Positions 27,526-36,805 of a stretch of 64,000 nucleotides of DNA are shown piece by piece. This DNA is from Sphingobacterium sp. UBA2700. GTDB taxonomy: Bacteria > Bacteroidota > Bacteroidia > Sphingobacteriales > Sphingobacteriaceae. The stretch is from NCBI GenBank assembly GCA_002354335.1, contig DELI01000020.1, forward strand, positions 94,814 through 158,813, in the 5' to 3' direction. The translations under genes and the position numbers were made by a program. The stretch's first letter is position 1. Each line of letters begins with the position of its first letter. The notes beneath the pieces are model-generated. The model made no database searches. It worked only from the letters and a program-made list of their open reading frames with translations, and was not told where the DNA came from.

Positions 27526-27543
27526 TTTTCAGAATCTGTTTAA
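27526..27543 (+). promoter_or_regulatory. Second copy of the TTTTCAGAATCT motif, upstream of the PepSY genes
   Basis: TTTTCAGAATCTGTTTAA lies about 60 bp upstream of the first PepSY-like gene and matches the core at 25460-25476 in front of the adjacent two-component system. This suggests that the response regulator controls both itself and the PepSY pair. The 11-bp direct repeat is less clear here because a T tract replaces the first half-site. Confidence 0.45.
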
Positions 27544-27601
27544 AATTCCCAATTGTTTACAGTTTTGCTATCGATTATTGTAGTATAATAATTGATAGAA
27601 C

Positions 27602-28045
27602 ATGAAAAATATAGTTAAAGCAGCCCTGATTACCTTAATCGCCGGATCATCTTTTCAAGCGATCGGACAAGAAAAAATTATACAGTTGAATGCTTTGCCA
27701 AAAACTGCGCAATCATTTATCGCTTCACATTACAAGCAAGAGAAGGTGTCTTTGGTAAAATCTGAGAAAGAACTCTTGTCGCCGATTGAATATCAAGTTG
27801 TTTTGGCGAACGGTACGAAAGTAGAATTCGATAAAAATGGAAATTGGACAGAGGTCGATGCGAAGAAAAACGCTGTTCCTCACAGTATCATTCCGGCATC
27901 CATCAGAGAGTATGTCAAAAAAAGCTTCCCTAATAATGAAATCGTACAGATTTCCAAAGACAGCCGGGAAATTGAAGTGGAGTTGACAAGCGGGATTGAT
28001 CTTAAATTCAATTCAAAGGGAGAGTTTATCAGAGTTGACGACTAA
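27602..28045 (+). CDS. Secreted PepSY-like (DUF2874-type) protein
   Basis: A 147-residue protein with a signal peptide (residues 1 to about 21, FQAIGQ) and two tandem beta-lactamase-inhibitor-like PepSY units. These show as repeats of the pattern LPKTAQSFIASHY...EVVLANGTKVEFDKNGNWTEVD and IPASIREYVKKSFP...IEVELTSGIDLKFNSKGEFIRVDD. Family members are periplasmic and often lie beside two-component systems in Bacteroidota. It is 37 bp upstream of a paralogue, so both are one operon. Molecular role is unknown. Confidence 0.88.
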   Translation: MKNIVKAALITLIAGSSFQAIGQEKIIQLNALPKTAQSFIASHYKQEKVSLVKSEKELLSPIEYQVVLANGTKVEFDKNGNWTEVDAKKNAVPHSIIPASIREYVKKSFPNNEIVQISKDSREIEVELTSGIDLKFNSKGEFIRVDD

Positions 28046-28082
28046 ACAAGATTAAGAAACAAATTACTCAATATATAAGCAC

Positions 28083-28532
28083 ATGAAAAAATTATTATTA
28101 AGCATCAGTCTCGTTTTATCCTTTGCCGTATTGACCATGTCATGCGACAAGGAAACAGTGGTTACCGAAAAAGATCTACCGACTACGGCGTCTCAATTTA
28201 TCAATAGCAACTTCAATGGGGTGAAAATCCTTTCGGTTGTTGAAGAAAAAGAAGGACTTTCTGGCAAAGAATATGAGGTCTTGTTAGATAACGGTATTGA
28301 GATAAAGTTTGATAAAAACGGTAACTGGTTGGATATCGATGCAGTAAACGACTCATCCGTATTACCGGACAATTTGATTCCAGCAGCGATCTTGACCTAT
28401 GTAAAAACAAACTACCCTAACAGTGGAATTAACAGCATAGAGAAAGAAAACTATGGATACGATGTTGAATTAACGAATGGTTTAGATCTTGTTTTCGACA
28501 AGGACGGAAAATTCGTGAGAATCGACCCGTAA
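28083..28532 (+). CDS. PepSY-like (DUF2874-type) lipoprotein
   Basis: A 149-residue paralogue of the previous protein with the same two-unit layout (LPTTASQFINSNF, GIEIKFDKNGNWLDID, LIPAAILTYVKTNYP, GLDLVFDKDGKFVRID). Its signal ends in a lipobox, LTMSC, so it should be lipid-anchored while its neighbour is free in the periplasm. A bidirectional terminator follows. The pair probably answers to the two-component system upstream. Confidence 0.9.
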   Translation: MKKLLLSISLVLSFAVLTMSCDKETVVTEKDLPTTASQFINSNFNGVKILSVVEEKEGLSGKEYEVLLDNGIEIKFDKNGNWLDIDAVNDSSVLPDNLIPAAILTYVKTNYPNSGINSIEKENYGYDVELTNGLDLVFDKDGKFVRIDP

Positions 28533-28565
28533 TTAAAGGAAATTCCCTAATTAATAAGGCACAAA

Positions 28566-28593
28566 AAAAGGCGAGGTTTTAATCTCGCCTTTT
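28566..28593. terminator. Bidirectional Rho-independent terminator
   Basis: AAAAGGCGAG and CTCGCCTTTT pair across an 8-base loop, with T-rich flanks on both strands. It separates the converging PepSY and SIMPL genes. Confidence 0.85.
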
Positions 28594-28614
28594 CTTTTCT
28601 TCATCTATAGGTAC

Positions 28615-29349
28615 TTAATTTGACAAATAGCTTGCTTTCACGGTAATATTAGCTGTCTTGTTCCTTGAGGTCGTATTGAAGGCTCCACCATAGGAGAACT
28701 CTTCATTATCATTTTGTCCTGTGATTTGGAAAATGCCTAAGTCAGCCTTTACTAATTCGCCTAGAGAAGAACCCGCTTCTTTAGCAATATTTTCCGCTCT
28801 CAGGCGTGCATTTTGAGATGCTTGAGAGATCAGCTTCAACTTTAGATCTTCTAGACCAGAGAAATAATAGCTCGGGGTGTTGGAACTAAGTTCTATTCCC
28901 TGAGAAATTAGCGTAGAAATTTCCCGAGACGCATCATCCACCTTATTCAGATCTTTCGATTCTACGCTTACGGTTTGCATCAGATTATACCCGGTGAATG
29001 TATTCGAAGAATGTCCATTTGCATCGGTATAATAGTTGAACTCTCTATTGATATTAACTGCATTAAACAAGATCTCCTTTTCGTTGATACCTTTTTGGAC
29101 TAAGAAATTGCGAACCAGATCCCTATCACGCTTAAGTTGCTCGGAAGCCTCACTTAAATCCATGGATTTCCTGCTATAGGACGCGGACCATTTCACGATA
29201 TCGGATGCAAAGTCTGTCTTAGCACCGCCTGTAACATTGATTGTATTGGAGTTTTTATACTTATACTTATAAGCATTTCCCAAGATGGCGGCAAAGGCGA
29301 TTATTGCTATTGCAGCGACAGCGCTAATAATAATTCCTGCATTTTTCAT
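28615..29349 (-). CDS. SIMPL domain protein
   Basis: A 244-residue protein with an N-terminal signal anchor (about 5-26, IIISAVAAIAIIAFAAILG) and a SIMPL (DUF541) domain of the BP26/YggE type. It opens with INVTGGAKTDFASDIVKWSASYS and carries the family-like ISQASQNARLRAENIAKEAGSSLGELV helix. Homologues form periplasmic or outer-membrane ring assemblies linked to oxidative stress. It stands alone here. Confidence 0.88.
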   Translation of the reverse strand: MKNAGIIISAVAAIAIIAFAAILGNAYKYKYKNSNTINVTGGAKTDFASDIVKWSASYSRKSMDLSEASEQLKRDRDLVRNFLVQKGINEKEILFNAVNINREFNYYTDANGHSSNTFTGYNLMQTVSVESKDLNKVDDASREISTLISQGIELSSNTPSYYFSGLEDLKLKLISQASQNARLRAENIAKEAGSSLGELVKADLGIFQITGQNDNEEFSYGGAFNTTSRNKTANITVKASYLSN

Positions 29350-29445
29350 AAGCTAAATCCGTTTTATATTAAAAATGTTATAAAGTGCGATAACCTAAGT
29401 TAGCATTTTTTGATTAATATTGGGGCTACCTATTTCTATCAATTT

Positions 29446-32253
29446 ATGAAACAAAAATACAGTCTTTTATTATTGAGTTTCTCACTGGTTTCAGGTATTT
29501 ATGCGCAAAAGAAACCACTTGATCACTCAGTTTATGATAATTGGAAATCCATTAGCCGGGCAGAGATTAGCAAGTCTGGAAGCATTATCCACTATACGAT
29601 CAGTCCGCAGGAAGGCGATAATCTAACGGAGGTTAAAAACAGTAGGAATCAACTTCTTTTAAGTATTCCTAGAGGGACAGACGTGCGATTAACCGAGGAC
29701 GAACAATTCTTAATCAGTACGGTCAAACCATTCTTTAAGGAAACGAGGGAAGCTCGTATCAAAAAGAAGAAGCCGGATGATATGCCGAAAGACACCTTGT
29801 TAGTATACAATCTGTCCAAGAATTCAGCGAGTCGATATCCAAATTTTAAAAGCTACCATTTGCCTCGCAAAGGCAGTAAGTATATAGCCATCGCTAGCGA
29901 AACGGTCATACCCAGTAAGAAGGTAGAAAAGGACAGTACAGCAAATAAAACGTCGAATGCAAAAAAGGAAAAACCTACTCCGGTAGTGCATTTGTTGCAT
30001 CTGCAGTCTGGCGATACTACCAACTTTATAAAAGCAGAGAACTTCCAAATCAGCAATGACGAGCAATATTTCATATTCACAAAGAAAGGTGCAGATAAGG
30101 ATTCATTGAATGAGGCGGGTTTGTATCTATACGAGATCGCTTCTAAAAAGTTAAAGAAGATCAGCAATGGCAAAGGGATCTATAAGCAATTTACTTTCGA
30201 CGACGCTGGCAAGCAATTTACATTTCTTGCAGATAAAAGTCCTGAGAAAGCCTTATTGAAAGATTTCAAACTATATTATTATACGGCAAACCAGGATACG
30301 GCGAGTATTCTAGCAGATCAACGGTCAGCAGGCGTTCCTGATAAGTGGTATTTATCGGGAGATGCTTCTTTAAACTTTAGTAAATCTGGAAATCGCTTGT
30401 TCTTTGGCCTTGCCCCAGTTCCGCGAGTGAAAGATACGACATTGGTAGATTTTGAAAATGCGAAAGTGGATATCTGGCATTGGCAAGATGATTATTTGCA
30501 ACCTACGCAATTGCTAAATAGCCGCCGTGACCAAATGCGAAGTTTTACAGCCATGATTCTACCGAAGAAAGGCGGAAAAGTAACCCCCATATCAGACGAC
30601 ACCTATAATAGAATTAGTTTTACAGACGATGCGGATAATGAATGGGCATTAGCGAGCAGTGACCTCGGCTATCGTATCTCATCACAATGGGATGGCGAGA
30701 CGAGATCGGATGTTTATGTCATTTCATTAATTAACGGAAAAAATAAATTGGTTGCTAAGAATCTCTCCGGTTCGGCACATTTAGCTCCAAAAGGTGATTA
30801 TGTCGTATATTTTAATAAAGAAAATGCGAATTGGTATAGCTTTCATATCGAATCGGAAACTGTAAAACAACTTAACGAAGGTATCTCGGTTAGTTTTGTT
30901 GATGAGGAGAATGACGTTCCGGCTCTACCGGGTGCTTACGGAATTGTAGGATGGAGCAATGACGCCAAGAATGTGTTCATCAATGACCGTTACGATGTTT
31001 GGAAATTCAGTTTAGATGGCAAAGTAAAGCGCGAATTTACCCATGGCAAAGGCAGAGAGCAAAAGATAACTTATAGAATTCAACGGTTAACAGCAATCGA
31101 AGATCCTAGAGTTAGAACATCTTATATCGATGAGACCCAACCGATTTACTTGTCAGGGTTCAATACTAAAAACAAGTATGCCGGCTTATATCAATTAGGG
31201 AAAAAGAATATTGAGCAACTTTGGACGGGGCCATATACTTATAAAATGATTGCTGCGGATCAAAAGATAAACAATATAATTTACACCAAAGAAGATACGA
31301 AAGCGAGCCCTGATGTTTATGTACTGACTGCTTTCAAACAAGAACAGCGATTGACGGACATAAATCCTCAACAAGCAGACTACAATTGGATGACTGCAGA
31401 AATTGTATCATGGACTACTCCAAATGGACATCAAGCGGAAGGTATCTTATATAAACCCGAAGATTTTGATCCAAATAAGAAATATCCTATCATCGCTTAT
31501 TTCTATGAGAAGTTGACGGATGGTCTATATACCTATCAAGCGCCTGCTCCTACTCCATCGCGCTTAAATATCCCCTACTTTGTGAGTAACGGATATTTAG
31601 TATTTACGCCTGATATTCGCTATGAAACAGGCTATCCTGGAAGATCAGCTGAAGAGTATATCAATTCGGGCATGCATTATTTGGCTCGCAATAATAGCTG
31701 GGTGGATTCAACAAAGATGGGAATTCAAGGACAGAGCTGGGGCGGATATCAAGTCGCACATTTAATTACACGCACTGACATGTACGCGGCGGCATGGTCG
31801 GGAGCACCTGTAGTAAATATGACTTCGGCCTATGGCGGAATTCGTTGGGGTACTGGAATCTCCCGCCAATTCCAATACGAGAATACACAAAGTCGTATCG
31901 GAAAGCCCTTGTGGGAAGCTCGTGACCTATATATAGAGAATTCTCCGCTGTTCTTTATGGATCGTGTCAATACACCTGTCGCGATCATGCATAATGATAA
32001 TGACGGAGCTGTGCCATGGTATCAGGGTATCGAATTTTTCACTGCGCTTAGACGTTTGAATAAGCCCGTTTGGTTATTAAATTATAATGGAGATGGACAT
32101 AATTTAATGCAACGTCAGAATAGAAAAGATATACAAATACGCGAAGCGCAATTCTTTGATCACTTTTTAAAGGGTGCACCGGCAGCTAATTGGATTAAAA
32201 AAGGTGTCAAAGCAACTGAAAAAGGAATAGATTGGGGACTTGAAGTCGATTAG
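29446..32253 (+). CDS. Secreted S9 family (prolyl oligopeptidase-type) peptidase
   Basis: A 935-residue enzyme from ATG 29446. The frame opens earlier with TTG at 29410, but the signal peptide MKQKYSLLLLSFSLVSGIYAQ begins at 29446. An N-terminal beta-propeller of about 600 residues is followed by an alpha/beta-hydrolase domain with nucleophile S764 in GQSWGGYQ, Asp in MHNDNDGAVPW and His in GDGHNLMQ, a complete triad. Such enzymes cut short peptides in the periplasm, often after proline or with dipeptidyl/acylaminoacyl specificity. A strong terminator follows. Confidence 0.92.
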   Translation: MKQKYSLLLLSFSLVSGIYAQKKPLDHSVYDNWKSISRAEISKSGSIIHYTISPQEGDNLTEVKNSRNQLLLSIPRGTDVRLTEDEQFLISTVKPFFKETREARIKKKKPDDMPKDTLLVYNLSKNSASRYPNFKSYHLPRKGSKYIAIASETVIPSKKVEKDSTANKTSNAKKEKPTPVVHLLHLQSGDTTNFIKAENFQISNDEQYFIFTKKGADKDSLNEAGLYLYEIASKKLKKISNGKGIYKQFTFDDAGKQFTFLADKSPEKALLKDFKLYYYTANQDTASILADQRSAGVPDKWYLSGDASLNFSKSGNRLFFGLAPVPRVKDTTLVDFENAKVDIWHWQDDYLQPTQLLNSRRDQMRSFTAMILPKKGGKVTPISDDTYNRISFTDDADNEWALASSDLGYRISSQWDGETRSDVYVISLINGKNKLVAKNLSGSAHLAPKGDYVVYFNKENANWYSFHIESETVKQLNEGISVSFVDEENDVPALPGAYGIVGWSNDAKNVFINDRYDVWKFSLDGKVKREFTHGKGREQKITYRIQRLTAIEDPRVRTSYIDETQPIYLSGFNTKNKYAGLYQLGKKNIEQLWTGPYTYKMIAADQKINNIIYTKEDTKASPDVYVLTAFKQEQRLTDINPQQADYNWMTAEIVSWTTPNGHQAEGILYKPEDFDPNKKYPIIAYFYEKLTDGLYTYQAPAPTPSRLNIPYFVSNGYLVFTPDIRYETGYPGRSAEEYINSGMHYLARNNSWVDSTKMGIQGQSWGGYQVAHLITRTDMYAAAWSGAPVVNMTSAYGGIRWGTGISRQFQYENTQSRIGKPLWEARDLYIENSPLFFMDRVNTPVAIMHNDNDGAVPWYQGIEFFTALRRLNKPVWLLNYNGDGHNLMQRQNRKDIQIREAQFFDHFLKGAPAANWIKKGVKATEKGIDWGLEVD

Positions 32254-32269
32254 TTTGTAAATCCACAAT

Positions 32270-32308
32270 AAAAAAGGGCGAACAAAACTAGTTTTTTCGC
32301 CCTTTTTT
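32270..32308 (+). terminator. Rho-independent terminator of the S9 peptidase
   Basis: AAAAAAGGGCGAA pairs with TTCGCCCTTTTTT across a short loop and is followed by further T, 17 bp after the peptidase stop. Confidence 0.88.
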
Positions 32309-32382
32309 ATTTTTTATGGGTTTCGAATTGTCATTTTTCTTATTTTTTTTAAAAAAATTATCGGATTTATATGTTTTTGACA

Positions 32383-32390
32383 TATTTTTG
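32383..32390 (+). promoter_or_regulatory. -7 box candidate of glnN
   Basis: TATTTTTG matches the Bacteroidota -7 consensus TAnnTTTG and would give a leader of about 55 bases for glnN. A clear -33 TTTG at 19-base spacing is missing. Confidence 0.4.
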
Positions 32391-32452
32391 AAAAAGTTTT
32401 TACAAAAACACGGAACAATCAACATAAACAAAGAATAGATAATTCTACAATC

Positions 32453-34642
32453 ATGTCAAACAGCAGATTTAAAGCAGTTGAAGAGGCAACGAAACATATT
32501 TTCGCTTCAAAAACAAACGTCACAGCAGAGAGAGCAGTAAACATCTATGGAAAAAATGTATTCACCATCTTAAAGATGAAAGAATACTTACCAAAGACTA
32601 TTTACAAAGAGCTTACCACTGTTATTGATGAAGGAAAACAGATTACACGTGATATGGCGGAATATATAGCACAGGCGATGAAAGCTTGGGCAATTGAGAA
32701 CGGCACGACGCACTACACACACTGGTTCCAACCGCTTACAGGGTCTACTGCAGAAAAACATGATTCATTCTTTGAACCAGATTCAGACGGAAGTGCTATC
32801 GAAAAGTTCACAGCGGATGCACTTGTACAACAAGAGCCTGATGCTTCCTCTTTTCCGAATGGAGGAATCCGTAATACGTTTGAGGCAAGAGGCTACACTG
32901 CTTGGGATCCATCCTCTCCAGCTTTCATTTTTGAAATATCAGCTGGTAAGACTTTATGTATTCCTACTGTATTTGTTTCTTATACGGGAGAATCTTTAGA
33001 TTACAAAGCACCTTTATTAAAAGCAATTGCGTCTATTGATAAAGCAGCGACCGAAGTAGCTCAATATTTCGATAAGTCAGTAACGAAGGTAAATGCGTCG
33101 CTGGGTATCGAACAAGAGTACTTCTTAGTCGATTTAGCGCTATATAATGCTCGTCCTGATCTTCAACTCACTGGTCGTACGTTATTTGGCCACATGTCTG
33201 CAAAAGGACAACAGTTAGAAGATCACTATTTCGGAGCTATCCCGGAACGTGTACTTGCTTATATGGTCGATCTTGAGAACGAAGCTTTGAAATTAGGTAT
33301 CCCTTTGAAAACTCGTCACAATGAAGTTGCTCCATCGCAATTTGAGTGTGCACCGATGTTCGAAGAGATTAACTTGGCGATCGATCATAACCAATTGTTG
33401 ATGAACGTGATGGAGCAAGTTGCACTGCGTCATAACTTCAAAGTGTTGTTACATGAAAAACCGTACAGTGGTGTTAACGGTTCGGGAAAACATAACAACT
33501 GGTCATTAATTACGAATACAGGTGTCAATTTACTTTCACCAGGCAAAACTCCAAAGAACAACTTAATGTTCTTGACATTCTTCGTAAATACGATCAAAGC
33601 TGTTTTCGAACATGCAGATTTACTACGCGCTTCTATCGCTAGCCACTCAAACGATCACCGATTGGGTGCTAATGAAGCCCCTCCAGCTATTATCTCAATC
33701 TTTTTGGGCTCTCAGTTAGATGAGATCTTAGAAGAGGTTGAATCGGCTCGTGTTGCTAAAAAAGTGAAATCTGAGGCAAACTTATGGCATGGTATTCCTA
33801 AGATTCCAGATTTGAAATTAGATAATACCGACAGAAACCGTACTTCTCCTTTCGCATTTACAGGAAATAAATTCGAATTCCGCGCTGTTGGTTCTTCAGC
33901 TAACTCGGCATTGCCAATGACCGTGTTAAATGCAATTGTTGCGACTCAATTAATAGAGTTCAAAACTGAGGTTGATAAACAAATTAAAAAAGGGACCAAG
34001 AAAGATTTAGCAATCTTAAACGTAGTACGTAAATACATTAAAGATTCGAAGGCTATTCGTTTTGAAGGAAATGGATACAGCGAAGAATGGGAAATCGAAG
34101 CTGCAGCTCGTGGTTTGTCGAATATCAAATCTACGCCTAAGTCTTTGGACGTCTATGTAACTCCTGAATCTTTGGAATTATTCGAGGCATTAGGGATATA
34201 TACTAAACGTGAATCTGAAGCTAGACATGAGATATTGTTGGAAAACTTCTTCAAAAAACTACAAATTGAAGCTCGTGTAATTGGTGAGGTTGTCACAAGT
34301 CAAATTGCTCCGGCATGCTTGACTTATCAAAATGAATTAATCCAAAATGTTAAGGGTTTAAAAGATCTTGGCTTACCAAAAGAGTCTTATAGCTCACAGC
34401 TAAATTACTTGGAGCGCATCTCTAAACATGTCAACACAATCTTAGAAAAAGCTGAAGAAATGCGCCAAGCACGTAAAAAAGCAAATACAATTGACGACGT
34501 TCGTGAGAAAGCAATTGCATATGATGAGGTGGTTAAACCATTTTTTGATGAAATCCGTTATCATGTAAATAAGCTAGAAAAGCTAGTAGATGACGCTAAA
34601 TGGCCTCTTCCAAAGTTAAGAGAACTATTGTTCATTCACTAA
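32453..34642 (+). CDS. glnN: Type III glutamine synthetase
   Basis: A 729-residue GSIII, the long form common in Bacteroidota. It makes glutamine from glutamate, ammonia and ATP. Diagnostic regions are ASLGIEQEYFLVD, KTRHNEVAPSQFECAPMFEE, the ATP/substrate segment SGVNGSGKHNNWSLITNTG and the late NRTSPFAFTGNKFEFRAVGSSAN with the catalytic Arg residues. Full length, cytoplasmic, and flanked by its own promoter-like box and a strong terminator, so monocistronic. Confidence 0.96.
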   Translation: MSNSRFKAVEEATKHIFASKTNVTAERAVNIYGKNVFTILKMKEYLPKTIYKELTTVIDEGKQITRDMAEYIAQAMKAWAIENGTTHYTHWFQPLTGSTAEKHDSFFEPDSDGSAIEKFTADALVQQEPDASSFPNGGIRNTFEARGYTAWDPSSPAFIFEISAGKTLCIPTVFVSYTGESLDYKAPLLKAIASIDKAATEVAQYFDKSVTKVNASLGIEQEYFLVDLALYNARPDLQLTGRTLFGHMSAKGQQLEDHYFGAIPERVLAYMVDLENEALKLGIPLKTRHNEVAPSQFECAPMFEEINLAIDHNQLLMNVMEQVALRHNFKVLLHEKPYSGVNGSGKHNNWSLITNTGVNLLSPGKTPKNNLMFLTFFVNTIKAVFEHADLLRASIASHSNDHRLGANEAPPAIISIFLGSQLDEILEEVESARVAKKVKSEANLWHGIPKIPDLKLDNTDRNRTSPFAFTGNKFEFRAVGSSANSALPMTVLNAIVATQLIEFKTEVDKQIKKGTKKDLAILNVVRKYIKDSKAIRFEGNGYSEEWEIEAAARGLSNIKSTPKSLDVYVTPESLELFEALGIYTKRESEARHEILLENFFKKLQIEARVIGEVVTSQIAPACLTYQNELIQNVKGLKDLGLPKESYSSQLNYLERISKHVNTILEKAEEMRQARKKANTIDDVREKAIAYDEVVKPFFDEIRYHVNKLEKLVDDAKWPLPKLRELLFIH

Positions 34643-34663
34643 GAGAATATAAAAAAACAATCA

Positions 34664-34690
34664 AGAGGCTGTCCGTTTTGGACAGCCTCT
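34664..34690 (+). terminator. Rho-independent terminator of glnN
   Basis: An 11-bp perfect stem (AGAGGCTGTCC, GTTTT loop, GGACAGCCTCT) 21 bp after the glnN stop, followed by a T-rich stretch. Confidence 0.88.
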
Positions 34691-34859
34691 TCTGTTTATA
34701 AAAATGCGTATTTTGAATAAATGTGAAAACGAACTACTCTTCTACTTCATATAAAATACTTAGTGATTCTTAACAAAGTCAAAAAAACATTCGCACGTAG
34801 TTTGCTTTACAAAAACGAAAACAGCAATTTTATACCTTAATCAGTAAAAGTAATGCGGT

Positions 34860-35702
34860 ATGAAACTATATACAATTGATACGGGATTTTTTAAGCTTGA
34901 TGGTGGAGCGATGTTTGGCGTTGTTCCGAAGTCGATTTGGCAGAAAACAAATCCCGCTGATAGTAATAATCTTTGTACTTGGGCTACACGCCTCCTCTTA
35001 ATTGAGGATGGAAAACGCCTTACCCTAGTTGATACTGCATTAGGCGATAAACAAGATGCAAAGTTCTTCGGACACTATTTCCTCCACGGAGATGACACAT
35101 TAGACAACTCTCTAGCCAGACATGGCTTCCACCGGGATGATATAACAGATGTCATATTAACACACCTACATTTTGACCATTGTGGTGGTGCAATCATACG
35201 CCAAGGTGAAAAATTGGTGCCAGCATTTAAGAATGCTCGCTTTTGGTCAAACGAGAAGCATTGGAATTGGGCTACTATTGAACCGAATCCTCGAGAAAGA
35301 GCATCCTTCTTAAAAGAAAATATTCTGCCTATCCAAGAATCCGGTCAACTTAATTTTATATCTGAAGATCAACCGCATTATGATAGCAACATTAAAATGC
35401 GTTATGCCTACGGACATACAGAAGCGATGATGCTTCCACAGATCGACTACAAAGGCAAAACGTTGCTCTACATGGCGGATCTCCTTCCTTCCGTTGGCCA
35501 TATCCCACTAGCTTACGTGATGAGCTATGATGTAAGACCCTTGGTAACCATGGACGAACGAAAGTCGTATTGGCAAGAAATTGTAGATAATGAATACATC
35601 CTTATTCTTGAGCATGATGCTGAACACGAATGTTGCACGCTCCAACATACAGAGAAAGGGATCCGTCTTAAAGATACTTTCAAATTATCGGACATCGCTT
35701 AA
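34860..35702 (+). CDS. Metallo-beta-lactamase fold hydrolase
   Basis: A 280-residue MBL-fold enzyme with the zinc motif THLHFDHCGG at 101-110. Further metal ligands are likely in the YGHTEAMMLPQI and MADLLPSVGHI segments. Overall length and layout resemble lactonase-like members (AttM/AiiA type) and many uncharacterised hydrolases; the substrate is not predictable. A WYL regulator starts 16 bp downstream and probably shares the transcript. Confidence 0.87.
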   Translation: MKLYTIDTGFFKLDGGAMFGVVPKSIWQKTNPADSNNLCTWATRLLLIEDGKRLTLVDTALGDKQDAKFFGHYFLHGDDTLDNSLARHGFHRDDITDVILTHLHFDHCGGAIIRQGEKLVPAFKNARFWSNEKHWNWATIEPNPRERASFLKENILPIQESGQLNFISEDQPHYDSNIKMRYAYGHTEAMMLPQIDYKGKTLLYMADLLPSVGHIPLAYVMSYDVRPLVTMDERKSYWQEIVDNEYILILEHDAEHECCTLQHTEKGIRLKDTFKLSDIA

Positions 35703-35718
35703 AAGCTTCATATAATCA

Positions 35719-36690
35719 ATGTCTGTAGACCTTAAAAAACGTTTCGATCGCATCGTAGAAATACTTATTCAGTTACAATCAAAACGAGTAGTTCGAGCAC
35801 AGGAGCTCGCAGACCGTTTTGAAGTTAGCTTACGAACAATCTACCGAGATATAAAAAGCTTAGAACAAGCGGGTGTCCCTATTATCGGAGAAGCCGGTGC
35901 TGGCTACTCGATCATGGACGGCTACAAGCTCCCTCCTGTCAGCTTTAGCAAAGAAGAAGCCCTATCATTCGTTGCGACAGAAAAACTTACACAAAAGTTC
36001 CTCGACAAAGAGAGTGCAAAGCAATATGGTTCCGCTATGCTAAAAATTAAGTCAATTCTTAAAAACCATGATAAGGATTTGCTTTCAACAGTCGAGAATC
36101 AAATTATTATGCGAGAACAGTCCATGCCAGCATTTCTTGAGCATGTACCTCATGCCTTAAGCAGTACGTTAGAAAGTATTTCACATCAAAAACAACTCAT
36201 TGTCAAATATCAGGGAATACAGGATGATGAAGCTCGTCAGAGGGCGATAGAGCCAATAGGGATTTACCACGATGGTGGCTTTTGGTACATTGTTGCTTAC
36301 TGTCTCTATCGAAATGATTTTCGGCAGTTTAGAAGCGATCGAATTCAAGAAGCGACTTTAACAGATACAAATTTCAGCAAGAAGCATATCTCCATTGCAG
36401 AATATATCGAAAAGCATCGCCAAACGAACCACTCCACAACACATATTAGACTCCTCGTTGAGCACAAACTCGCTAATCATTTAAAATGGGAAAGAAAGCA
36501 CTACGGCTTTGTTTCTGAAAAGCAGATGGGTGATTCTATAGAAATGATCTTCCAAAGCAGAGACATCGTCAATGAATTCCCGAGGTGGCTAATGATGTTT
36601 GCCGATTTCGTAAAGATTATTGAACCGGATGAATTGAAAAGAAACCTGAACACCCTACTTCAGCGCAGCATGGAAAATCAATCCAATTGA
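35719..36690 (+). CDS. YafY-type HTH/WYL transcriptional regulator
   Basis: A 323-residue regulator with an N-terminal HTH_11 domain (residues about 8-60, RAQELADRFEVSLRTIYRDIKSLEQAGVPI) and a central WYL domain (IEPIGIYHDGGFWYIVAYC, then DFRQFRSDRIQ), ending in a WCX-like segment. WYL domains sense small ligands or nucleic acid fragments. Coupled to the MBL-fold hydrolase gene, it may control that gene. Confidence 0.9.
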   Translation: MSVDLKKRFDRIVEILIQLQSKRVVRAQELADRFEVSLRTIYRDIKSLEQAGVPIIGEAGAGYSIMDGYKLPPVSFSKEEALSFVATEKLTQKFLDKESAKQYGSAMLKIKSILKNHDKDLLSTVENQIIMREQSMPAFLEHVPHALSSTLESISHQKQLIVKYQGIQDDEARQRAIEPIGIYHDGGFWYIVAYCLYRNDFRQFRSDRIQEATLTDTNFSKKHISIAEYIEKHRQTNHSTTHIRLLVEHKLANHLKWERKHYGFVSEKQMGDSIEMIFQSRDIVNEFPRWLMMFADFVKIIEPDELKRNLNTLLQRSMENQSN

Positions 36691-36805
36691 TTTGCTTCTT
36701 TGTTTTCACCGACACCGCTCTCGGCATTTTTATTTCAGTTAGTGTTTTAATTTAGCTATTTTGTAATAGTGAACTCGCTATTACTCAACCACTAACCAAT
36801 AGCTT

